This document shows, piece by piece, positions 1 to 7,584 of a stretch of 64,000 bases of DNA. This DNA comes from Sandaracinus amylolyticus (GTDB lineage Bacteria > Myxococcota_A > Polyangia > Polyangiales > Sandaracinaceae). The position numbers and the translations under genes are program-made. The DNA lies in assembly GCF_000737325.1 (NCBI RefSeq), contig NZ_CP011125.1, positions 1,488,001 through 1,552,000 on the forward strand. Reading direction: 5' to 3'. The notes under the pieces were generated by a model, which searched no databases, was not told the DNA's origin, and saw nothing but the letters and a program-made list of their open reading frames with translations. Position 1 is the first letter of the stretch; every line of letters starts with the position of its first letter.

Positions 1-416
1 GCGATCGCGGCGCGCAGGAAGATCACCGCCTCGGGCACCGGCGCCTCGGCGCTCCACGCCGGGCTCAGCCGCGCGACGACGCGCTGCGCACGCGCATCGT
101 CGTCGCGCACGAAGCGCGACCACGCGCGCAGGAAGTCGCGGGTGTCGCGCGCCACCGCGCGATCGAGCGCGTCACGACGCGGGCGATGCACGCGCTGGTT
201 CCACGCCTCGATCGACGATGCGCACAGCCGCCGCGCGCGCCGCGATCCCGCGCGACCGAACCCGCGCGCGACCTGCAGCGCGAGCGCGCCGCCGAGCCCG
301 GTGCGCGGCACCGACCACGGGTCGCCCTCGAGCACGTCGCTCACGTCGCGCAGCGCCGCCTGCACCGTCGGCCGCACGGGCGCGAGCAGCGGTTCGTACC
401 AGGCGCCCCCGTCCAC
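1..416 (-). CDS. Hypothetical protein, partial (runs off the left edge)
   Basis: An open minus-strand frame without stops starts at GTG (416) and runs off the window. The visible 138 residues begin VDGGAWYEPLLAP and are rich in Arg, Ala and Trp with no signal peptide or membrane segment. The start lies 17 bp after the stop of the upstream zinc-ribbon gene, so the two are probably one transcript. The region from about residue 50 looks helical (RRLCASSIEAWNQRVHRPR). I do not recognise the family. The start is inferred from the spacing; there is no strong ribosome binding site. Confidence 0.5.
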   Translation of the reverse strand, partial: MDGGAWYEPLLAPVRPTVQAALRDVSDVLEGDPWSVPRTGLGGALALQVARGFGRAGSRRARRLCASSIEAWNQRVHRPRRDALDRAVARDTRDFLRAWSRFVRDDDARAQRVVARLSPAWSAEAPVPEAVIFLRAAI

Positions 417-432
417 GGCGCGCGACGTTATC

Positions 433-1149
433 TCAGCGGTTCGTGTTGCGCGAGGGATCGTCGATGATCGAGAGGTGATCCTCGATCGTCTGCTCGAGGT
501 AGAGCGCTTCCGCCTTCGTCGGCACGCGGCTCAGCAGATCGATCACCGTGCCGTCGACCTCCGCGGCGAGCGCGTAGTGCATGCCGTTGCGCCCGGCGCG
601 CCGGCTGCGCACGAGCAGCTGCGTGATCCGCGCGACGTCGATCGTGCGCTCACCGGGCCACCACAGCGGCCCGTGCTCCACCGCGAGCGTGCGATCGTCG
701 ACGCGCACGACGGTACGGTTCACCAGCATCGCGATGCTCCAGTACGTCAGCGTGAGCCCCACCGCGACGTGGAGGAGCGGGAACGCGAGCATGATCCAGG
801 GCGCGCCGCTCGCGATGCTCGCCGCGTACCAGAGCACGAGGATCGTGTTCCAGATCGTCGAGAACACGAGGAAGAAGATCCCGAGCCCGCTGAACCAGCG
901 ACGCGTGACGCGCAGCGGGCCACGAGACGCGGCCACGCGATAGCCGGCGTCGCCGGGCGCGACGAGCGCGCCGCCCTCGACGGTGATCGACGCGGGGCAC
1001 GCGACGCGCTCGCGCGCATGGGCGTTGCGCCTCCGCTGCGCTTCGAACGAGAAGACCGCGTCGCACGACTCGCACTTCGCGAGGGCTCGCTCGACGCTCA
1101 CCGCGCGCGCCGGGACCTTCGCCGCGCACCGAGGGCAGACCACGTGCAC
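433..1149 (-). CDS. Zinc-ribbon membrane protein
   Basis: A 238-residue protein. The N-terminus has two CxxC pairs (VCPRC at residues 4-8 and KCESC about 20 residues later), the pattern of the MJ0042/zinc-ribbon family seen in many myxobacterial proteins. Two hydrophobic segments follow at about residues 88-110 and 118-142, then a soluble C-terminal part with VVRVDDRTLAVEHGPL that resembles a PH-like beta domain. The likely topology is a cytosolic zinc ribbon, a two-helix hairpin and a cytosolic tail. The role is unknown. It is probably co-transcribed with the partial gene downstream and is divergent from the cyclase gene, with 82 bp between them. Confidence 0.7.
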   Translation of the reverse strand: MHVVCPRCAAKVPARAVSVERALAKCESCDAVFSFEAQRRRNAHARERVACPASITVEGGALVAPGDAGYRVAASRGPLRVTRRWFSGLGIFFLVFSTIWNTILVLWYAASIASGAPWIMLAFPLLHVAVGLTLTYWSIAMLVNRTVVRVDDRTLAVEHGPLWWPGERTIDVARITQLLVRSRRAGRNGMHYALAAEVDGTVIDLLSRVPTKAEALYLEQTIEDHLSIIDDPSRNTNR

Positions 1150-1231
1150 GACGCCAGCGTATCGCGCGGTGGTGCACTCCTACCATCGTGCTTGAGCCGC
1201 GGGGCCGACCTCGTGTACGCATGCACCGGGG

Positions 1232-3385
1232 ATGGGAGCGCCCGCGCAGACGACGCGTCGCGAGCGGCACCGCGGTGAGCGCGGCTTGCCGCTGCGGCCC
1301 ACGCTCGTCACGGTCGTCGCGCTGCTGATCGTGCTCGGCGCGGGCGGCGTGGGGCTCTCGGCGTACGTGAGCTCGACGCAGGTCGTCGACGGGCTCTTCC
1401 GCGATCTCGCGACGCGCATCGGCGCCGCGACCACGCAGCGCACGCTGCGTTACCTCGAGCCCGCGGTGCCGTACGCCGCGATGACGGCGGAGCTCGCGGA
1501 TCACGGCGCGCTCGCGATCGACGACGAGGACGCGCTGCTCGCGCACTTCCACGCGGCGGTCGCGTCGAACCCGTCGTTCACGTGGGCGTCGTTCGCGCGC
1601 GCCGACGGAACGTACGTCGCGGTGCAGCGCGCCGAGGAAGGACGCCTTCGCGGCACGATCCGCTCGCAGGATGCGGATGCGTTCGGGGCGCTCTCGGGCG
1701 AAGGTCCGACGCGGTGGCGCGAGCTCGACGCGACGAGCACCGGGTTCGTCGTGCGCGACGAGCATCGCGGCACCTACGACGCGCGCACGCGCGGCTGGTA
1801 CCAGGAGGCCGCGTCGCGCGAGGGTGGGCGCTGGGTGCGCCCGTTCCTCTTCTTCACGCGTCGTCAGCCCGGCTTCATGTACGTGATGCCGCTGCGCGAT
1901 GACGCGCAGCTGCGCGGCGTCTTCGCGGTCGAGTACGAGATCTCGTATCTGTCGGAGTTCCTCGCGACGCTGCGCGTCGGCGAGAACGGCCGCGTCTACC
2001 TGCTCACGCACGACGGGCTCGTCGTCGCGCATCCCGATGGACAGGTCACGGAAGGCGAGGGCGACGCGCTCGCGATCGCGCGCGCAGCCTCGCACCCCGA
2101 CGTCGCGCTGCGCGAGGCGTTCGCGGCGATGGAGGCGAGCGGCGGCGCTGCGCGGTGGCTCGCGGACGGCGGGCACTTCCGGTTCGGCGAGCACCTCGCG
2201 ATGGCGCACCCGTTCCCGGGCGAGCACGGGATGGATCTCGCGGTGCTCGTGATCGCGCCCGAGGCCGACTTCTTCGGCGAGGTACGTCGACAGGGCGCGA
2301 TCGCGGTGGTGATCGCGCTCGTCGCGCTGATCCTCGCGGTGCTCGCGGGCGTGGTGTTCTCGAACCGCATCTCGGGCGCGCTGCGCGTCATCGCGGACGA
2401 GATGGAGCGCATCGGTCGCTTCGAGCTCAGCGATCGTCCGGTGTCGGGCGACGGCTCGCTGGTGCGCGAGGTGAACGACATGACCGCGGTCGCCGATCGG
2501 ATGAAGAACGGGCTGCGATCGTTCGGCAAGTACGTGCCGCGCGCGCTGGTGCAGGAGCTGATCGGCAGCGGCGAGGAGGCGGTCCTCGGGGGTCGCAGCC
2601 GCGAGCTGACGATCCTCTTCAGCGACGTCGCGGGCTTCACGAGCATCTCGGAGAAGCTCTCGCCGTCGGAGCTCGTCGAGCAGCTCGGCGAGTACCTCGA
2701 CGCGCTCTCGTCGTGCGTCGAGCGCGAGCACGGCACCGTCGACAAGTACATCGGCGACGCGATCATGGCGTTCTGGGGCGCGCCGCGAGAGCTCTCGGAC
2801 CACGCGCTGCGCGCGTGCCGCTCCGCGCTGGCGATGCAGCAGGCGGCGCGCGCGCTCGACGCGAAGTGGCAGGCCGAGGGCAAGCCTCCGATGAAGACGC
2901 GCATCGGCGTGAACACCGGCGAGTGCGTCGTGGGCAACATCGGCTCGCACGAGCGCATGAACTACACGGTGATGGGCGACTCGGTGAACCTCGCGAGCCG
3001 CCTCGAGGGGCTCAACGGCGCGTACGGCACGTGGATCATGCTCGGCGAGACCACGGCCGACGCGGTGAAGAGCGAGATGCTGGTGCGCCCGCTCGACTGG
3101 GTCGCGGTGAAGGGCAAGGCGCGTGCGATCCTGGTGCACGAGCTGCTCGGCACGCGTGCGTCGTCGAGCGAGGCACAGCGCGACGGCGTGGAGCGCTACC
3201 GTGAGGCGCTCGATCTCTATCGTGCGCGCCGCTTCGAGGAGGCGGCGGCCGCGTTCGAGCGGGCGCGCGAGGCGTTCGGCGGTGACGACGAGCCCAGCGC
3301 GGCGATGGCGCAGCGCTGCCGCGCGTACGTCGCGGAGCCGCCCCCGAGCGACTGGAACGGTGCGTCGGTGCGCCACAGCAAATGA
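1232..3385 (+). CDS. Membrane-bound class III adenylate/guanylate cyclase with Cache sensor
   Basis: A 717-residue receptor cyclase. Order: membrane helix at about 23-45; a periplasmic double-Cache-like ligand domain to about 345 (TRGWYQEAASREG and PGFMYVMPLRDD are typical dCache_1 signatures); a second membrane helix at about 352-376; a HAMP-like linker; and a class III cyclase domain from about 455. The metal-binding aspartates are visible in FSDVAGF (about 464) and KYIGDAIMAFWG (about 509), and the transition-state residues in MGDSVNLASR. The catalytic site looks complete, so it should make cAMP or cGMP in response to an extracellular ligand. A short tail after the cyclase (RYREALDLYRARRFEEAAAAF) is TPR-like. 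It stands alone in its direction apart from the following lipoprotein, 33 bp downstream. Confidence 0.93.
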   Translation: MGAPAQTTRRERHRGERGLPLRPTLVTVVALLIVLGAGGVGLSAYVSSTQVVDGLFRDLATRIGAATTQRTLRYLEPAVPYAAMTAELADHGALAIDDEDALLAHFHAAVASNPSFTWASFARADGTYVAVQRAEEGRLRGTIRSQDADAFGALSGEGPTRWRELDATSTGFVVRDEHRGTYDARTRGWYQEAASREGGRWVRPFLFFTRRQPGFMYVMPLRDDAQLRGVFAVEYEISYLSEFLATLRVGENGRVYLLTHDGLVVAHPDGQVTEGEGDALAIARAASHPDVALREAFAAMEASGGAARWLADGGHFRFGEHLAMAHPFPGEHGMDLAVLVIAPEADFFGEVRRQGAIAVVIALVALILAVLAGVVFSNRISGALRVIADEMERIGRFELSDRPVSGDGSLVREVNDMTAVADRMKNGLRSFGKYVPRALVQELIGSGEEAVLGGRSRELTILFSDVAGFTSISEKLSPSELVEQLGEYLDALSSCVEREHGTVDKYIGDAIMAFWGAPRELSDHALRACRSALAMQQAARALDAKWQAEGKPPMKTRIGVNTGECVVGNIGSHERMNYTVMGDSVNLASRLEGLNGAYGTWIMLGETTADAVKSEMLVRPLDWVAVKGKARAILVHELLGTRASSSEAQRDGVERYREALDLYRARRFEEAAAAFERAREAFGGDDEPSAAMAQRCRAYVAEPPPSDWNGASVRHSK

Positions 3386-3418
3386 CGAGGGCACGCCGGC
3401 TGCTACTCGCGATCGGTC

Positions 3419-4063
3419 ATGGGATCGCGCGGAGCCGGTGCATGGATGCTCGTGGGCGTGCTCGCCGTGGCGTGCGTGACGACCGCGTGCGACGACGAGG
3501 GCGAGCTCGACGGTGAGCGCGCGCCGGAGTGCAGCGCGCAGAGCGGCTGTCCGGACGGCTTCGAGTGCATCGACGGCCTCTACTGCCAGCGCATCCCCGG
3601 CACCGAGCAGCCCGGAGTCCCGACGACCGAAGATCCGCTCCCGCCGATCACCGGCGGCACGAGCGGCGGCGGCGGTCAGGGCGGTGCGCGCGACGCGGGT
3701 GTGGGTGACCAGCTCGACGGCGCGATCGCCGACGGCGACGGCGGTGGCCTCGTCCCGCCCGCCGGGGAGTGCACGGTGGGGCTCTCGCGCTGCGGCGAGC
3801 AGTGCGTGAGCCTCGAGAGCGACGTGACGAACTGCGGTGCGTGCGGCGTCGTGTGCCCGAGCGGTGGCGAGTGCCGCACCGGCGTCTGCTGCGATCTGGA
3901 CGAGATCGTGTGCGGCGATGGCTGCGTCGACGTCGAGACCGACCCGCGCAACTGCGGCGCGTGCGGTCTCGACTGCGGCGCGGGCGACTGCGTGCTCGGA
4001 ACGTGTCAGCCGCCGATCGAAGGGCCCGGCATCCCGCCGGGCAATCCTCCGTTCGGCCGCTGA
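3419..4063 (+). CDS. Cys-rich secreted lipoprotein (MXAN_6577-like repeats)
   Basis: A 214-residue protein. The N-terminal signal ends at a likely lipobox (CVTTAC), so it should be a lipoprotein. A first Cys-rich module (CSAQSGCPDGFECIDGLYC) is followed by a Gly/Asp-rich linker and two copies of a repeat with NCGACG at its core (TNCGACGVVC and RNCGACGLDC). This NCGxCG repeat is common in secreted proteins of myxobacteria. The cysteines are probably all disulphide-bonded. No catalytic residues are visible; the role is probably structural or binding at the cell surface. It ends 9 bp from the stop of the convergent gene. Confidence 0.75.
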   Translation: MGSRGAGAWMLVGVLAVACVTTACDDEGELDGERAPECSAQSGCPDGFECIDGLYCQRIPGTEQPGVPTTEDPLPPITGGTSGGGGQGGARDAGVGDQLDGAIADGDGGGLVPPAGECTVGLSRCGEQCVSLESDVTNCGACGVVCPSGGECRTGVCCDLDEIVCGDGCVDVETDPRNCGACGLDCGAGDCVLGTCQPPIEGPGIPPGNPPFGR

Positions 4064-4072
4064 GGGCTCACG

Positions 4073-5896
4073 TCACGGCGCGAGCCGGACGACGAAGAGA
4101 TCTCCCGTTCCGTTCGTCGGGTTCCGTATGTCGCCATCAAAGTCGACGGAGTCGAAGAACGAGCCCAGCACCCATGCGCTCCCGTCGGAGAGAGGCTGCA
4201 CCCTTTGCGCGTCTTCGTCGCCGAACCCGCCGATCGACCGACCCCATACGTAGTTGCGCCCGGAGTCGAGTGCGAGCACGACGGCATCCGCTTGACCGGT
4301 CCACGGCAGAAGCCCGCCGCCGAGATCCGTTCGCTGGGTCGTCATCCCGGTGATCCAGAGCCCGCCGCGTTCGTCCACTCGCACCGAGCCGTTCGCCGTG
4401 TCGCCCGCGAGATCGAAGCGCGAGCTGAACTGATACGCGCCGTCGTGATCGAACGCGCCGAGGAACACGGACGGCGCGCCGGCCCAGATCGCGCCGCCAC
4501 CGAAGTCGATCGGCCCCGCGGACGCGATCGTCACGTACACGCGATCATCGTCGGCGCTGACTGCGATGGCGCGATCTGCGACGTTCGCCGCGCCGAAGCC
4601 GATTCCCCAGAGCCGATTTCCGGCGAAGTCGATCGCGGCGAGGAACACCTGATCCAGCGTTCCGTTGCCTGGCGTGCCTTCGATCCAGCCGGGTTCGGCG
4701 TTGTAGCGTCCGAGCACGAACAAGCGATCGCCCGCGATCGCCACGCTGTCTGCGCTCTCCCGACCGTTCGTCGCGAGGAGGTCGGGCGCGCGAATCCGAT
4801 AGCCACCCGTCGCGTAGAGCATGCTGAGCGAAGCATCGGTTCCCGTCGCTCCGCCGTTCATGGTGCCGACCATCGCGACGTTGCCATCGGAGCTGACTGC
4901 CGCGGCGTCGAGTCGCGTCGCGACGAAGTCGAGATCCCACAGGTCTCGCGTGGATCCGTCGGGCGCGACCACCCACGCGAATCCGCCGCCGAGCGCAGGG
5001 AAGGTCCGAGTGCCATCGGTCACGGAGGTCGCCGCGCTGTTGCCGACGAGGTAGGTCGTACCCGTCTGGTCGGTCGCGCCACCGTGGATCATCACGTCGG
5101 TCGTGTCGGAGCCGAGCGTCGCGATCCATGCGACGGAACCGTCTGCGCTGCGCTTCACGACGAACGCGTTCCGCCGACGCGTACCGCGGGCTGGCCGGGA
5201 CACGCCGCCTGCGTCGATCGTGCCTCCGGCGCTGCTTCCTCCATCGAAGAACCCGCCGACGTAGACGTTCCCGGCGGCATCGAGGCCGAGCGACTTGCCG
5301 AATGCAGCGCCGGTCGCGCCGACGAACAGCGAGTCCGCGATGCGAGGCCGGCGACAGCTGCCGGCGGTGCATCCCTCGTCGGCTGCGCAGGTCACGTCGC
5401 AGCCACCGCAGCTCGTGCGGTCGGAAACCACCGAGCGTTCGCAACCGAGCGCGTCATCGCAATCAGCGAAACCCTCACGACAGCCGACTGCCGTGCACGC
5501 AGCTTCGACGCACCCGACGACGGCGTTCACGTACGAGCACTCGGTCGGCTCTTCATCGACCCGACCATCGCAATCGTCGTCGCCACGATTGCAGGTCTCG
5601 GGGGCTGAGCTGCACGCGTCTCTGATGCCGCCCGCGTCCTCCGGCGGCCGGCTGCTGCAGCGGCCTTCCACGCACGCCGTGCCCGTATCGCAGTCTCGAT
5701 CGTCCATGCAGCCCGCGGCGCCGTCAGACGGCGGAACGCATTCGCAATCAGGCCCCGTGCAGACGTAGGTCGAGCCTGGAATCGGGCACTCGCACAGACC
5801 CGTCGCTGGGTCGCGGACGAGTGTCTCCCCGCATTCTGTCTTCGCCCCGCACGCGGCGAGAGCGAGGGCACCCAGGCAGACGTAGAAGTAGCGCAT
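4073..5896 (-). CDS. Cys-rich lipoprotein with MopE-like motif and SBBP/beta-propeller-like repeats
   Basis: A 607-residue protein starting at MRYFYVCLGALALAACG, a clean lipoprotein signal; a much longer upstream frame exists but lacks a signal. After a Cys-rich N-terminal third comes a MopE-type metal-binding motif, CNRGDDDCDGRVDEEP, and further CxxC-rich modules (CGGCDVTC). From about residue 190 the protein becomes a series of blades with the pattern GNVYVGGFF, GTTYLVGNS, RLFVLGRYN, RVYVTIASA and LWITGMTT, as in SBBP (beta-propeller) repeat proteins. It is probably an outer-membrane-anchored surface protein; the ligand is unknown. It is followed by no gene on its strand for about 50 kb-scale synteny to judge by, so context does not help assign a role. 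Confidence 0.75.
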   Translation of the reverse strand: MRYFYVCLGALALAACGAKTECGETLVRDPATGLCECPIPGSTYVCTGPDCECVPPSDGAAGCMDDRDCDTGTACVEGRCSSRPPEDAGGIRDACSSAPETCNRGDDDCDGRVDEEPTECSYVNAVVGCVEAACTAVGCREGFADCDDALGCERSVVSDRTSCGGCDVTCAADEGCTAGSCRRPRIADSLFVGATGAAFGKSLGLDAAGNVYVGGFFDGGSSAGGTIDAGGVSRPARGTRRRNAFVVKRSADGSVAWIATLGSDTTDVMIHGGATDQTGTTYLVGNSAATSVTDGTRTFPALGGGFAWVVAPDGSTRDLWDLDFVATRLDAAAVSSDGNVAMVGTMNGGATGTDASLSMLYATGGYRIRAPDLLATNGRESADSVAIAGDRLFVLGRYNAEPGWIEGTPGNGTLDQVFLAAIDFAGNRLWGIGFGAANVADRAIAVSADDDRVYVTIASAGPIDFGGGAIWAGAPSVFLGAFDHDGAYQFSSRFDLAGDTANGSVRVDERGGLWITGMTTQRTDLGGGLLPWTGQADAVVLALDSGRNYVWGRSIGGFGDEDAQRVQPLSDGSAWVLGSFFDSVDFDGDIRNPTNGTGDLFVVRLAP

Positions 5897-5990
5897 CGAT
5901 GACTCCCACACGTGCTGTCGGTCGCCGCCGGCGCGCGTTGCGCGCGACGAGAACGACGACCGACGATAGCTCGCCGTGTGGGCTCTGGGT

Positions 5991-7463
5991 TCACGGCGCG
6001 AGCACGCAGGTCGGGAACTCGACGCCCGGTCCCTCGTTGCACGTGACCACCGGCGTGTTGCAGCAGTCCGAGTCCATCGTGCACGACTCGCCGAGCTGAC
6101 GGCCGGTGCACTCGCCGCAGTCCTCGGGACGGTTCGAGCACACGCTCCCTCCCGCGCCGTCGGACACGCACGCGCATCCGCAGCAGTCGGATGCCGCGGT
6201 GCACGCGCCTCCGTCGGGCACGCACTCCGAGCCGCAGCGCAGCACGCCGCTCGCGTCGGGGACGCAGACGCCGCCGCAGCACGTGTCGCCGAAGTCGCAC
6301 TCGGCACCGTCCGGCAAGCAGCACACGTTCGTGCCACCGCGACCGGGCGCGCAGGTGATCTCCGGATACTCCTCCGTGCAGCACTGTTCGCGCGTGGTGC
6401 ATGCCTCGCCCGCGAGCGTGCACATGTCGCCGATGCGGCACCGCCGGACGCCGGTGCTGGCCGGGAGGCAGCCCGTGTCGCCGCCGCCGTTCGGACAGCA
6501 GTTCGACGTCGCGCCGCTGCCGCCGCACACCTCGCCCGCGGGGATGCACGAGCCGGCGTTCGCACAGCGCATCAGCGGCTCGCCGTTCACCCCGGTGCCC
6601 GCTTGCTCGCACGCGCCCGAGCAGCACTCGGCGTCGGCGCGACACGGCTCGTCCTGCACGCGGCATCCACCGAGGGGCTGACACACCGGCGTGCCGGTCC
6701 CCGCGGCATCGAGGCACGCGGTCGAGCAGCACGATCCGTTGAAGCCCTCGGTGCCGCACGGCTGGCCCGCGACGCCGCACGCGCCCGCCGCCGCGCAGAA
6801 CCCGACGGTCTCGCCGTCCGCGATGTCGCAGAGCCCGACGCAGCACTGCGCGTCGCGCGTGCACAGATCACCGCTCGCGCGGCACGCGGCCGAGCCCGCG
6901 CACCGACAGTCACCGCTCGCCGCGCACGCGCTGCCGTCCGGCGCCGCGCAGCGATCGCTGCAGCACTCGTCGCGCGACGTGCACGCCTCGCCGATCGGGT
7001 CGCAGGTCGTCGTCGGGTTGTCGACGCAGGTCCCGGCGTCGCCGCACGTGAACGAGCAGCAGTCACCGTCGGCGTCGCACGCGTCGCCGATCGGCGTGCA
7101 CGCGGTGTCGGCGGAGCAGCGCCCGTCGACGCAGCCGAGCGAGCAGCAGTCCGAGCCGAGCGCGCACGTCTCGCCGTCGACGCCACACGCGTCCGCGGTG
7201 CACACGCGCGACGTGCCGAGATCGGCGCAGCGCAATCCGTCGCAGCAATCGCCGTCGCCGGTGCACTCCAGGCCCGTGGTCACGCACGCACTGCCGTCGG
7301 GCCGCGCTCCTCCGTCGTCGTCGTCGTCGCCGCCGTCGTTCTCGTCACCGGCGTCGACCTCGTCGCCGCCGTCTTCCGTGGTGTCGGGTGGATCGTCGTT
7401 GTCGCACTCGCAGCCCGCGACCAACGCCATCGTGAAGGCACCGAGAAGGAGAGCTCTGCGCAT
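5991..7463 (-). CDS. Secreted lipoprotein with tandem Dickkopf-like Cys-rich modules
   Basis: A 490-residue protein. The start at MRRALLLGAFTMALVAGC gives a lipobox (LVAGC); the longer upstream frame is not credible. An acidic Asp/Gly linker (DDPPDTTEDGGDEVDAG) tethers about a dozen consecutive modules with the pattern C-x5-C-x5-CC-x3-C, for example CTGDGDCCDGLRC, CTSRDECCSDRC and CRADAECCSGAC. This CC-centred spacing resembles the Dickkopf N-terminal Cys-rich domain, which is often annotated in myxobacterial secretomes. No enzyme motif is visible. Upstream on its strand are only 121 bp to the divergent FG-GAP lipoprotein, so both may be surface proteins under a shared promoter region. Confidence 0.75.
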   Translation of the reverse strand: MRRALLLGAFTMALVAGCECDNDDPPDTTEDGGDEVDAGDENDGGDDDDDGGARPDGSACVTTGLECTGDGDCCDGLRCADLGTSRVCTADACGVDGETCALGSDCCSLGCVDGRCSADTACTPIGDACDADGDCCSFTCGDAGTCVDNPTTTCDPIGEACTSRDECCSDRCAAPDGSACAASGDCRCAGSAACRASGDLCTRDAQCCVGLCDIADGETVGFCAAAGACGVAGQPCGTEGFNGSCCSTACLDAAGTGTPVCQPLGGCRVQDEPCRADAECCSGACEQAGTGVNGEPLMRCANAGSCIPAGEVCGGSGATSNCCPNGGGDTGCLPASTGVRRCRIGDMCTLAGEACTTREQCCTEEYPEITCAPGRGGTNVCCLPDGAECDFGDTCCGGVCVPDASGVLRCGSECVPDGGACTAASDCCGCACVSDGAGGSVCSNRPEDCGECTGRQLGESCTMDSDCCNTPVVTCNEGPGVEFPTCVLAP

Positions 7464-7584
7464 CTCGGCATCGTGCCAGACCGGCCGTTGCACGCGCGAC
7501 CTCACATCACCGCACGCCTGCGCGCGCGCTCGCGATCGGGGCTCCCGCATCGGCGGTAGCATCGAGCGACTCGTCGGAGGTCCC

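Noticed and set aside
650-3394. Long minus-strand frames opposite the cyclase and most other genes
   Set aside because: They are mirror frames caused by GC-rich codon use; their translations are rich in Arg, Ala and His without any domain pattern.
6691-7584. Upstream extension of the FG-GAP lipoprotein frame
   Set aside because: The region is the opposite strand of the Dickkopf-like lipoprotein, and the real start has a ribosome binding site and signal peptide at 7585.
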